From assembly GCA_963725255.1 (NCBI GenBank), contig CAVRXV010000003.1, forward strand, positions 1 to 44,202: a DNA stretch of 44,202 bases. Direction: 5' to 3'. Origin of the DNA: JAIEPX01 sp963725255 (GTDB taxonomy: Bacteria; Pseudomonadota; Gammaproteobacteria; JAIEPX01). Of the stretch, positions 31,179 to 39,195 are shown piece by piece; within the stretch, counting starts at the first letter, position 1; each line of letters starts with the position of its first letter. The notes beneath the pieces are model-generated. The model made no database searches and had not been told where the DNA came from. It was given only the letters and a program-made list of their open reading frames with translations. The translations under genes were made by a program, and so were the position numbers.

Positions 31179-33509
31179 ATGAGTAGATGGAGTAGACCGA
31201 CAGAGCCTAAAATAATTATCCCATCAGGTGGGGAAGAGGTCAGCAATCTAAATCCAAATATAAAAGTAGAGTGGAGCAGATCAAAAGACGCATATTATAC
31301 AGAGATTGTAACAGGTCCACAACCAGGTTACCAAATCAGACCTTATAGCTTAAAGGATTATGAAAGTAGTTCTGGCAATATGGGTTTTTTCAGCCAAATG
31401 TCGGAAGGTGGCAGAATAAGTAAGTTTGTTATTGATTTTGTAACGCTATCATATAATTTTGAACCAAGAGACATAAAAGTTGATGATGGTGATATTGTAG
31501 CAGAGTTTTACACAGCTAGAAGAACTGGTAGCTGGCACCCAACATATGGGTACAGATACAAAGAAATAGAGTTGATTGATTTAATCTACAGTGATTTTAT
31601 AAATAGAGATGGCGAATTTATCATTCCATACAATAAAACGATGTATTTTGCTGCTGGTCAATGTTTTGTTGTAAGATTGGTAGTCCAAGAGAAAGCGTCG
31701 AAAGGAGATTACTATTACGCAAAAGCAGGTTATGGACAGGAGGATGTGTCATATGAAGGCACTGAGTCTGTAGGGTTAGCATACGTAGACAATACTGATC
31801 CAATGACAAGTGGTACTTACATCGAAGATATGTTCTACATGGAAGAAGATACGGGAAAAAAATATGCATACTGGAGCATTTCTGGACCTGTAGGAAATAA
31901 AGCTGTAAATGTCCCTGCTTTTAATATGTACATCAACAGCGGTCACGAAGATGATGTTCAATATGATGTACAGGTAACAAATGACAATGGAACGAATTGG
32001 AGAAACTTAGCTTCAAGGGTAAGTACTAATGAAATGACATTTAACTTATCTCACGATGTTGAAGAAGTAGGTCCAACAGGTGCTTATCAGTCCAGATTTA
32101 GAGTGCAAGCTTCTGACAGAAACGATGATTATAGAGAAGGTATGGGAGAAACAAGACAAAGAAATTATAGTGAATGGGTGCAATCGCCAACGTTTACTAT
32201 AATAAAGCATACTAATCCTGAAAAGCCAACGAATTTAAAAGTATCTGACACAAATATTATTGATAAAAATATAATCAATCGCTTAACATGGAAACACAAT
32301 CATGAAAACATTAATAACCGACAAGGTAAAGCGGAAATTAATTGGCGAAATCAAGGGGAATCTAATTGGAATGTGATTTCTTTTGATGGCATGAGTCAAT
32401 TTTATGATGTTCCAGCTAATACTTTTCCATTAGGCACTATTGAATGGCGCGTGAAAACATGGTCTTATGTGGGGATGGAATCTCCTTATAGTGACATGTC
32501 GAAATTTAGTGTTAAAGATACACCATTAGGACCAACTATTACGACTCCAACTGGATTAGTTGCTGAGCCTTCCCCATCCGTAGCTTGGGAACATTCGTAT
32601 ATTCAAACACATTATCAAATTAATGTGTTGGATTTATCCGATAATGCAATCTGGACAACAGGAGAAGTAGCATCCATAGCATTAGCTGGTAGAATTGCAA
32701 AATACCTTGCCAACTTAACCACTTACAAGATTCAAGTAAGAGTTAAAACGAACGAAGGACTATGGTCTGCTTATACAACTCAGCTTTTTAATACAGACTA
32801 TCAATTCCCAGCTCCTTCGATTGTTACAGTAATCAGTGGAAGTGGATTTATAACAGTTGCTTATGACAACCCAGATCCCACAGGGCAACAACCGATAGTC
32901 GCAAGAAATGAAGTTTATAAAATGATTGATAACGAGTGGATTAAGATTTCTGAGGCTTCGCCACACTCATTTAATGATTACGCAGCAGCCAACAACGCAA
33001 CTAATCATTATTTTGTGCGTTCTATTGCTTCGAATGGGGCTTATACAGACTCAGACATTAAGTCTGCTAAAGTCAAAGTACAAGGTGTTGTTTTATATCT
33101 CGTAAATGATCCTGAAGGCACGATGCATCAATTCCGAATAGATGGTCATGGTAGAAGTAAAAAATGGTCTATCGAATCATCATTGATGAGGTTTAAAGGT
33201 CGTAAACATCCAGTAATTGAAATAGGTACGATGGAAGATGATGTTATAGATTTCACTCTTATAATAGAGAACGAAGAAGAAAAACAAGCTTTAGATAAAA
33301 TTATTTATAGCGGTCATATCTGTTGTTATCGTGATGGTAGAGGTCGATTGGCATACGGAATATTTACAGAATATCCCGAAACAGATGAACGATGGGGCGG
33401 TTATACTGTTAATCTTTCACTAACTAAAATTGATTACCAAGAAGGATCCATTATTGAAGATGAGGACGATGGAATCATTAATGTTGTCGTTGATGGTGGT
33501 GAATACTAA
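31179..33509 (+). CDS. large tail protein with fibronectin-III-like domains
   Basis: This 776-residue protein follows the tape measure gene at once (AGGAGGTGAGTAG lies in its end). The first 350 residues are beta-rich with Trp and aromatic residues (WSRPTEPKIIIPSGGEEVSN). Two or more Fn3-like modules occupy about 345-650 (HTNPEKPTNLKVSD; LTWKHNHENINNR; TPTGLVAEPSPSVAWEH). The last 120 residues (DGHGRSKKWSIESSLMRFKG) resemble distal-tail domains. In its position a Dit-type protein is usual, so it may combine distal tail and receptor-proximal functions. It overlaps the next gene by 1 base. Confidence 0.7.
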   Translation: MSRWSRPTEPKIIIPSGGEEVSNLNPNIKVEWSRSKDAYYTEIVTGPQPGYQIRPYSLKDYESSSGNMGFFSQMSEGGRISKFVIDFVTLSYNFEPRDIKVDDGDIVAEFYTARRTGSWHPTYGYRYKEIELIDLIYSDFINRDGEFIIPYNKTMYFAAGQCFVVRLVVQEKASKGDYYYAKAGYGQEDVSYEGTESVGLAYVDNTDPMTSGTYIEDMFYMEEDTGKKYAYWSISGPVGNKAVNVPAFNMYINSGHEDDVQYDVQVTNDNGTNWRNLASRVSTNEMTFNLSHDVEEVGPTGAYQSRFRVQASDRNDDYREGMGETRQRNYSEWVQSPTFTIIKHTNPEKPTNLKVSDTNIIDKNIINRLTWKHNHENINNRQGKAEINWRNQGESNWNVISFDGMSQFYDVPANTFPLGTIEWRVKTWSYVGMESPYSDMSKFSVKDTPLGPTITTPTGLVAEPSPSVAWEHSYIQTHYQINVLDLSDNAIWTTGEVASIALAGRIAKYLANLTTYKIQVRVKTNEGLWSAYTTQLFNTDYQFPAPSIVTVISGSGFITVAYDNPDPTGQQPIVARNEVYKMIDNEWIKISEASPHSFNDYAAANNATNHYFVRSIASNGAYTDSDIKSAKVKVQGVVLYLVNDPEGTMHQFRIDGHGRSKKWSIESSLMRFKGRKHPVIEIGTMEDDVIDFTLIIENEEEKQALDKIIYSGHICCYRDGRGRLAYGIFTEYPETDERWGGYTVNLSLTKIDYQEGSIIEDEDDGIINVVVDGGEY

Positions 33510-34696
33510 TGATTGATTTAAGCCAATCAGGATTTACAACACAGGAAATATTAAACGCATTGCATCATGCCAAAAGAAAAATTGATTTTCGTTTTGAATT
33601 ATTAGACGCAAGCCTTAATTATAAAAAAGATTTAACAAATATCACTAACGGGAGCGTTGACCATAATTCAGAATCAGCCATCAAGAGGACTTGTAAACTG
33701 ACAATGGTTGATAAAGATGCGGACATTGACTTTTTATCTGACAGGATAAAGCCATATGTTCGTTTTTTTATTGACCAACAGAAAATGAGTCCTGCTTTTA
33801 CGGCTTTTATGTCTAGTAATTTCCCAGCACCATTCGAAAAACAGATGATTGGTAAAAATGATTGGGTAGAGTTTCCTTTAGGTGTTTTCTTTCTTACTTC
33901 TCCCACAAGAAGAGAAGAAAACGGCGTGTTTGTTCGTGATGTGGACTGTTATGATGGATTGTTAGTTTTGCAAGAGGATAGATTTGAAGAACGTAAATAC
34001 TTCCCCTCTGGAATGTACATTCATGACTGTGTGATTGAAATACTAGAGGAGTCAGGAATCGAAAAACATAACATTCAACCATCCACACAATCACTTGAAT
34101 CAGAAATTGAATTCGCAACAGGCGATGAAAAACTTGAAGCGATTAACCAATTATTAATTCAAGGCGGATATGAAGAATTACATGTGGATGCAGATGGAGT
34201 CTATATTGCAAATGAATATATAAACCCTCTCTATGCACCTTCTGATTATGCCTATAAAACAGACAGAAACAGCGTTATTTTCGGTGGTTATGAAGAGGAA
34301 TTGGACGTATATTCGATTCCAAATAAGTGGGTTGTGGTACGATCTATGGCTGATAGACCGCCTTTAATATCTACTTACACCAATAGCAATCCAGATTCAC
34401 CAACATCAACAGTAAGCCGAAAAAGAACCATTTTAAAGAAAGTTGAAATCGACAACATTCCTGATCAGCAAAGTTTGGATTTTTATACAGAAAGATTGGC
34501 CTTTGAAGATTCCCAGGTATTCGGTAAAGTGAAATTCAATACGGCTATTATGCCATTCCATGATTTTAATAACATACTAGATATCGAATTTGAAGGATTA
34601 CAAGGTAATGGAAAATATTTAGAATCAGGATGGACAATCCCTTTTAATGTAGGTGGTCAGATGTCGCATACCGTAAAACGGATATCCCCTATTTAA
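33509..34696 (+). CDS. baseplate hub / tail-associated protein
   Basis: This 395-residue protein begins MIDLSQSGFTTQEILNALHH. The block DFRFELLDASLNYKKDLTNI and SPTRREENGVFVRDVDCYDG are typical of the gp27-like hub of Gram-positive siphophages, which closes the tail tip and carries fibres. No peptidase domain is seen; the cell-wall enzyme is instead in the tape measure. ATG overlaps the preceding TAA. Confidence 0.72.
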   Translation: MIDLSQSGFTTQEILNALHHAKRKIDFRFELLDASLNYKKDLTNITNGSVDHNSESAIKRTCKLTMVDKDADIDFLSDRIKPYVRFFIDQQKMSPAFTAFMSSNFPAPFEKQMIGKNDWVEFPLGVFFLTSPTRREENGVFVRDVDCYDGLLVLQEDRFEERKYFPSGMYIHDCVIEILEESGIEKHNIQPSTQSLESEIEFATGDEKLEAINQLLIQGGYEELHVDADGVYIANEYINPLYAPSDYAYKTDRNSVIFGGYEEELDVYSIPNKWVVVRSMADRPPLISTYTNSNPDSPTSTVSRKRTILKKVEIDNIPDQQSLDFYTERLAFEDSQVFGKVKFNTAIMPFHDFNNILDIEFEGLQGNGKYLESGWTIPFNVGGQMSHTVKRISPI

Positions 34697-34708
34697 GAGG
34701 TGATAAAA

Positions 34709-34942
34709 ATGATGGATGCAACGGAATTTGTACAAGAGTTTACGGATAAAAAAAACAATATTTCCGTAAAAAAAGCGACGGTGGATCTTGCTTATAGCGA
34801 AGGTAAACCTAAGTTGCTGTTTGATGGAGAAGCAAGTATTAGCCGAAAGGGATATGACCATTTAGACAGCTTCACACCTTCAGGCGGGGAAAGAGTGCTT
34901 GTCATTAACGATGTGATTATCGGACGAATTAAGCAATATTAG
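34709..34942 (+). CDS. small tail protein
   Basis: This 77-residue protein begins MMDATEFVQEFTDKKNNISV. ATG 34709 follows AAGAGGTGATAA. The sequence VKKATVDLAYSEGKPKLLFD and VLVINDVIIGRIKQY suggests a small OB-like beta barrel, as in baseplate spacer proteins. The position within the tail tip operon supports this. Family not certain. Confidence 0.65.
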   Translation: MMDATEFVQEFTDKKNNISVKKATVDLAYSEGKPKLLFDGEASISRKGYDHLDSFTPSGGERVLVINDVIIGRIKQY

Positions 34943-34953
34943 GAGGTGTTAAT

Positions 34954-35313
34954 GTGCCTTACAATACACGAAGAGTAGCAGTTGATTTTGATGGAAAACC
35001 TATTCCGCAGTATTACGATGAATCATTAGATTCCTACGAGGTTAATAAAGGTTTGTCTGGCGGTGCTTCAGCACATGTGATCGGCACACTTTTACATGAC
35101 AGCTGGGAAGGTAACTCGAACGTTACGAAGAACTTTACAAAGTTATGTACAGGGCTTTATTTAAAGAATGATGGTTCGGGAGATGTAACCGTCACTATTA
35201 ACACCAAGACAATAAAGGTAAAAAGTGGAGAATCTTTTGCTATGCGATTTGAACAGTTTTCAACGTTAACTATTAACACAACATCAGCATATAGAGCCAT
35301 AGTGGCGAGGTGA
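34954..35313 (+). CDS. minor tail/fibre protein
   Basis: This 119-residue protein starts at GTG with AGGAGGTGTTAAT upstream (an ATG two bases earlier is out of frame). It begins MPYNTRRVAVDFDGKPIPQY; the C-terminal half is a beta sandwich (SGDVTVTINTKTIKVKSGES). It resembles small fibre-associated or adhesin proteins of Bacillales phages. No catalytic residues are seen. Confidence 0.6.
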   Translation: MPYNTRRVAVDFDGKPIPQYYDESLDSYEVNKGLSGGASAHVIGTLLHDSWEGNSNVTKNFTKLCTGLYLKNDGSGDVTVTINTKTIKVKSGESFAMRFEQFSTLTINTTSAYRAIVAR

Positions 35314-35318
35314 GATAA

Positions 35319-35954
35319 ATGAGTGATTTAGGTTGGTCAAGTGATTCAGGAAGTGGAGAAACTTATGTACATCCTTCAACACATCCAGCAACAATGATAG
35401 ATGTTAATACAACAAACTTTCCAAATAAAAAGTTAAATATAGTTTTAGAAGAGCTTTTTCAATCTGGCAATAACGTAAAGTCAGACGTGGTAACGGCGTT
35501 GTTGTCTAAGAGTAGCGGGTTACCAATAAATGTAAGTAGTCCATGGGCAAGTATCATTAGCGCAATAAATGACCTGAAATTTGGCCTAGACACAACTGCG
35601 GGAACATATGAGCTTCATTCAGCCGATGGTTCAAAGGTAGTTACAGTTACAGCTACCTATGTGGCTGCAGCAAAGGCTACGGTGCAAACCAATGGTAGCG
35701 TAAGAGTTTTTTCAAAGTTAAGTTCCGCTGATTATGAACCATACTACAGGATAAGAGTTGATGGTGTTTTTGTTACGCCAGAACGCCAACATTCATATTA
35801 TGCGATGGTGGAAAATGATGTCAATGTCTCAGTGGGAAGTGTAATCGAGTTATGTTTTAGTTTTCCTGGGAGTACTAAGGTTGCAGTAGGACACTTTGGT
35901 ATAGGCATTAACCTATCGGGCATTAGCGTTCTGGCTAATGCGAAAATATTGTAA
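35319..35954 (+). CDS. tail fibre-like structural protein
   Basis: This 211-residue protein begins MSDLGWSSDSGSGETYVHPS. Residues 17-50 (HPSTHPATMIDVNTTNFPNK) form the 'HPatH' pattern seen at the N-terminus of fibre subunits; the rest is Ser/Val/Ala-rich beta structure. It is 5 bases after the previous gene. Function as a receptor-binding or collar component is inferred. Confidence 0.6.
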   Translation: MSDLGWSSDSGSGETYVHPSTHPATMIDVNTTNFPNKKLNIVLEELFQSGNNVKSDVVTALLSKSSGLPINVSSPWASIISAINDLKFGLDTTAGTYELHSADGSKVVTVTATYVAAAKATVQTNGSVRVFSKLSSADYEPYYRIRVDGVFVTPERQHSYYAMVENDVNVSVGSVIELCFSFPGSTKVAVGHFGIGINLSGISVLANAKIL

Positions 35955-35969
35955 AGGGGATGAATAATT

Positions 35970-36209
35970 TTGGAATACACATTTCAGTACAACGATACGA
36001 AAGAACGAGAACAAATTATTTCGGGAAACTCTGAAAAATATTTGATATATGATAGAAGACTTAATGAGGGGAACTTTCTAGTTTTCGTAGATAAAAGGCC
36101 CATTGAAGAACAATTGACCGAGTTAAAAGAAAAGTTAGCTTTACAAGATACAGTAATTGAGGAACTAATGTTTAGTGTTATTCCTAATTTAACAGGAGGA
36201 GGAATTTAA
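35970..36209 (+). CDS. small tail protein, XkdW-like position
   Basis: This 79-residue protein starts at TTG 35970 (AAAGGGGATG upstream): MEYTFQYNDTKEREQIISGN. A leucine-rich helix (EEQLTELKEKLALQDTVIEE, about 47-66) is followed by a short Gly-rich end. It sits where XkdW-type proteins occur before XkdX-type ones. Assignment rests on size and order. Confidence 0.6.
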   Translation: MEYTFQYNDTKEREQIISGNSEKYLIYDRRLNEGNFLVFVDKRPIEEQLTELKEKLALQDTVIEELMFSVIPNLTGGGI

Positions 36210-36361
36210 TGATGGCTATGTATATTGCTTTAAAAATTATTGAAGGTAAACAAGAGTATGAATATGTGTTTAGTATTTCTCTTTACAAACGTTACCAGGA
36301 TGATGTGGATGCAATCTTGGTTGGCGAGGGAAAGCAAAATTTAATTAAACGTAATCAGTAA
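36209..36361 (+). CDS. small protein, XkdX-like
   Basis: This 50-residue protein begins at ATG 36209 overlapping the preceding TAA, with AGGAGGAGG upstream. The sequence MMAMYIALKIIEGKQEYEYV and SLYKRYQDDVDAILVGEG is short and charged. The following terminators suggest that it ends the tail operon. Confidence 0.6.
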   Translation: MMAMYIALKIIEGKQEYEYVFSISLYKRYQDDVDAILVGEGKQNLIKRNQ

Positions 36362-36430
36362 ACACCGTAACAGGTGCTTTTTTATGCCATCATGACTTTA
36401 GTTGCTCCGAACCGATCGGGGCTATTTTTT
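36362..36430 (+). terminator. tandem intrinsic terminators after tail operon
   Basis: A weak hairpin CACC-GTAACA-GGTG followed by CTTTTTT lies at 36364-36384. A stronger stem GCTCCGA-ACCGA-TCGGGGC (36404-36422, one G-U) is followed by TATTTTTT. Lysis genes begin 20 bases downstream, so read-through or an undetected promoter serves them. Confidence 0.75.
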
Positions 36431-36450
36431 ATGGAGAAAGGGTGGCGGAA

Positions 36451-36669
36451 ATGGACGAACAAAGGGTTTCGAAATTAGAAGATAAAATGGACAGCGTTGA
36501 AATTCGTCTCGCTGTTGCCGAATCTAACATTAAAGATGTTAAAGAAGATATTAGTTCAATCCGCGATGATACTAAATGGATTAGACGAACTGTGACAGCT
36601 TCCATTATTACAGCAGTTATTACGGGTATTATCGGCGGTGCAATCGCTGTTATTTATAACCTACTATGA
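36451..36669 (+). CDS. xhlA: XhlA-like lysis-associated membrane protein
   Basis: This 72-residue protein begins MDEQRVSKLEDKMDSVEIRL; a coiled coil of about 45 residues leads to a C-terminal membrane helix (ASIITAVITGIIGGAIAVIY). This is the haemolysin XhlA pattern; XhlA acts with the holin XhlB and an amidase in PBSX-type lysis. ATG 36451 has GGGTGG just upstream; an in-frame GTG at 36442 (GGAGAAAGG upstream) is an alternative adding three residues. Confidence 0.85.
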   Translation: MDEQRVSKLEDKMDSVEIRLAVAESNIKDVKEDISSIRDDTKWIRRTVTASIITAVITGIIGGAIAVIYNLL

Positions 36670-36683
36670 GAGGTGGTGGGTAG

Positions 36684-37001
36684 ATGGCAAAAAGGAAGAA
36701 GGCATTACCGCCAAGAAAGTATAGGACCTTTCTGAATGATGATGATGGGCTAAGCGCTAAGGATTACTTGCTGATCGTCTCTACCTCCATCTTCTTCCTG
36801 TTTATCAGTATTGGATTGATTCTAGTCCTAACCGATAAGGAGATTGATAGGATGTATTTATCACTATTGGAAATGGTGGTACCAGTTGTGATGACTGTTG
36901 TAGGCGGCGTCATGGGTGTTCAAGCCGTAGAATCATTTGCAAATAGGAAAAAGACAGAGGATCAGAAAGAGGAAGTTATTTATGAGGAGGATGGAATTTA
37001 A
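36684..37001 (+). CDS. small membrane protein of the lysis cassette (possible holin or antiholin)
   Basis: In this 105-residue protein a basic N-terminus (MAKRKKALPPRKYRTFLNDD) precedes two transmembrane helices (about 30-50, LLIVSTSIFFLFISIGLILV; about 62-84, VVPVVMTVVGGVMGVQAV), ending in an acidic cytoplasmic tail. AGAGGTGGTGGG lies upstream. The arrangement between XhlA and a holin suggests an antiholin or second holin. Confidence 0.65.
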   Translation: MAKRKKALPPRKYRTFLNDDDGLSAKDYLLIVSTSIFFLFISIGLILVLTDKEIDRMYLSLLEMVVPVVMTVVGGVMGVQAVESFANRKKTEDQKEEVIYEEDGI

Positions 37002-37204
37002 TGGACATTAAAAGGAAATTATCATCAAGGAAGTTTTGGGCTCTTTTAGCTGGGTTTGTCTCATCTTTGTTGATCGCATTCAACCTATCTGAAAATACCA
37101 TCATTCAGGTAACAGCAATCATTACTGCCTTTGGATCTATTGCTGTTTATATTTTTGCAGAGGCAAGCGTGGATAAAGCATCTTTAAAAGGTAAAGATGA
37201 ATGA
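37001..37204 (+). CDS. holin
   Basis: This 67-residue protein begins MDIKRKLSSRKFWALLAGFV with two predicted membrane helices (about 13-30 and 35-54, TIIQVTAIITAFGSIAVYIF) and a charged tail (KASLKGKDE). Starts KxKLSSRKFW are common in small holins of Bacillus phages. It overlaps the endolysin gene by 4 bases (ATGA), the classic holin-endolysin coupling. Confidence 0.85.
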   Translation: MDIKRKLSSRKFWALLAGFVSSLLIAFNLSENTIIQVTAIITAFGSIAVYIFAEASVDKASLKGKDE

Positions 37205-38379
37205 GCTTTATTAAAATAATAGCTCCTTACGCTCAAAAATACATGAAGTCAGAAGGAATTCTGGCTTCGCTCACTTTGGCTCAAGCGATTCTTGAAAGTA
37301 ATTCAGGGCAATCAGAACTAGCAAAAAACGCCAATAATTTATTCGGGCTTAAAACTTCTAATACGTGGAAGGGACCAACTTACGAAAAGAAAACAAAAGA
37401 GTTCGTAGATGGTCAACAGATCGAGGTTGTGGGTTCATTTTGCAAGTTTAAAAGCTTAGAAGAATGTATTGAATATAGAAGTTGTGTATTTCTTAAAACC
37501 AAGCGATATGAGCGATTAGGTGGTGTTGTGGACTATAAAGAAGCTTGCCAAACAATTTATGAGTGTAAGTATGCAACAGATCCTAATTACCCTCAAAAGC
37601 TGATTAACATCATAGAAGAGCACAAGTTGTACGAATATGATGAGGAGGCTAGTGACATGTTTAAATTATATATGGACCCTGGGCATGGAGGAACTGATCC
37701 AGGTGCCGTAGGGAATGGACTAAAAGAAAAAAACTTAACACTGTCAATCTCACTGAAAATACGTGAAATCTTAGCAAATGAGTATGATGGTGTGGCGGTT
37801 AAAATGAGCCGTACTAGTGACACATTTCCCTCCCTAAAACAACGTACAGATGAGGCCAACAACTGGGGTGCAACATTCTTTCTATCGATTCATATTAACT
37901 CTGGTGGTGGAACTGGCTTTGAGACTCTAGTATATCCTGGTGTTAAAGCTCCAACCACCACATATCAGACCTTCATTCACGAAGAAGTTATGAGTGTCAT
38001 CGGGTTAAGAGATCGTGGAAAGAAGCAACAGGATGCCCATGTTTTGCGTGAGAGTAAGATGCCAGCTGTTTTAACAGAATCTGGATTCATTGATTCAGCA
38101 AACGATTCTGCAAAGATGAAGGATGGTAACTGGATCAATGCCGTTGCTCGTGCTCATGTGATGGGATTAGAAAAGGCGTTTGAATTAAAAAAGAAAAAAG
38201 GGGTTGTTACTGTGGCAAATGAAAACGATTATAAGGGTACGAAATATGAGAAGTCAGTGGAAAAGGCAAAGAAGAAAGGTGTTATGGTTGGATACTCAGA
38301 AGATAAATTTGGAGTCGATGAGCAATTAACACGTGGACAATTTGTTACAGTACTTGATCGCTTAGGATTACTAGACTAA
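37201..38379 (+). CDS. bifunctional endolysin: glucosaminidase + amidase + SLH
   Basis: This 392-residue cell-wall enzyme has three parts. Residues 1-145 are a glucosaminidase domain (SLTLAQAILESNSGQSELAK with the catalytic Glu; NNLFGLKTSN). Residues about 153-320 are an Amidase_3 domain with MDPGHGGTDPGAVG (zinc His), SIHINSGGG and the catalytic TESGFI. Residues about 345-392 are an SLH-type cell-wall anchor (VGYSEDKFGVDEQLTRGQFV). It would cut both glycan and stem peptide. It has no signal peptide, as expected for a holin-dependent enzyme. The SLH domain points to a host with pyruvylated secondary cell-wall polymer. Confidence 0.9.
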   Translation: MSFIKIIAPYAQKYMKSEGILASLTLAQAILESNSGQSELAKNANNLFGLKTSNTWKGPTYEKKTKEFVDGQQIEVVGSFCKFKSLEECIEYRSCVFLKTKRYERLGGVVDYKEACQTIYECKYATDPNYPQKLINIIEEHKLYEYDEEASDMFKLYMDPGHGGTDPGAVGNGLKEKNLTLSISLKIREILANEYDGVAVKMSRTSDTFPSLKQRTDEANNWGATFFLSIHINSGGGTGFETLVYPGVKAPTTTYQTFIHEEVMSVIGLRDRGKKQQDAHVLRESKMPAVLTESGFIDSANDSAKMKDGNWINAVARAHVMGLEKAFELKKKKGVVTVANENDYKGTKYEKSVEKAKKKGVMVGYSEDKFGVDEQLTRGQFVTVLDRLGLLD

Positions 38380-38388
38380 TAAACGAAG

Positions 38389-38408
38389 CCCTCCTTGTGA
38401 GGGTTTTT
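38389..38408 (+). terminator. intrinsic terminator after endolysin
   Basis: CCCTC-CTTGT-GAGGG followed by TTTTT. A short but GC-rich stem; closes the lysis cassette. Confidence 0.7.
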
Positions 38409-38437
38409 CTATTAAAAAAATTAGAGGAGTGGTATAA

Positions 38438-38887
38438 ATGACAATCGAAAATATCAAAGTAACAGGACGTATTCAAGTATTTAAAAACGGTGAATTAGTT
38501 GAGGATCGCGACAACATCATCACAACAGTTGGAAAGAACGCATTAGCTTCTTTGCTTAACAGCGCAAGCGCAGGAAATAGCGTTGTCACTCACATGGGAT
38601 TTGGTACATCTACGACTCCTGTTGCAGTAGGAGATACAACACTAGGTACAGAATTATCAGGCGGTAGTTATGCAAGGGTTGCGGTTACTAGATCTAATCC
38701 AAGTGGAAATGTGATTCAGTATCAAGCAACATTAACAGGCCTATCTGGTGCTGTAACAGTTCAAGAAGCGGGATTATTTAACGCTTCCACAGCGGGAACA
38801 TTGTTCGCTCATCAATTAACAGGTGCAGTTACGTTATCAACTTCAAGTGACAGTTTACAAATTACTTGGCAAGTGACATTTAGCTGA
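38438..38887 (+). CDS. tail fibre-like protein
   Basis: This 149-residue protein begins MTIENIKVTGRIQVFKNGEL; the block HMGFGTSTTPVAVGDTTLGT and VQEAGLFNASTAGTLFAHQL are typical of fibre/tip proteins in many temperate phages. It lies after the lysis genes with its own ribosome site (AGAGGAGTGG). With the next two genes, it forms a fibre cassette separated from the main tail operon. Confidence 0.75.
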   Translation: MTIENIKVTGRIQVFKNGELVEDRDNIITTVGKNALASLLNSASAGNSVVTHMGFGTSTTPVAVGDTTLGTELSGGSYARVAVTRSNPSGNVIQYQATLTGLSGAVTVQEAGLFNASTAGTLFAHQLTGAVTLSTSSDSLQITWQVTFS

Positions 38888-39195
38888 TGAAGTATTCAAT
38901 TAGAGGTAATCTTGTAAACGCTATTGAAGATGACTTGTATTTAATTACAGATAATTATCCGATTAGACAACTTGTTACATCAAAGTATGTTATAGAAGAC
39001 GGAAGTGTAATGTTCAATTTCGAAGTGTGGGTTGCAACCGTTAAAGTTAAAAATAACTTATATGATGAGTTGAAAGACTTAATCGATTCGCACAATGGTT
39101 TCATGGCTTGGCATGAGTGTTACCACGATGAATTGCCAACAAGACCTTGTGAAGAACCGAAAGATCATTATGGGACACTTTACGAGGTGATTTAA
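38887..39195 (+). CDS. fibre-cassette protein
   Basis: This 102-residue protein begins at ATG overlapping the preceding TGA: MKYSIRGNLVNAIEDDLYLI. It is acidic and ends GTLYEVI; a Trp/His/Cys-rich region (NGFMAWHECYHDELPTRPCE) could bind a metal. No family is recognised. The tight overlap at both ends suggests a fibre partner or chaperone. Confidence 0.6.
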   Translation: MKYSIRGNLVNAIEDDLYLITDNYPIRQLVTSKYVIEDGSVMFNFEVWVATVKVKNNLYDELKDLIDSHNGFMAWHECYHDELPTRPCEEPKDHYGTLYEVI

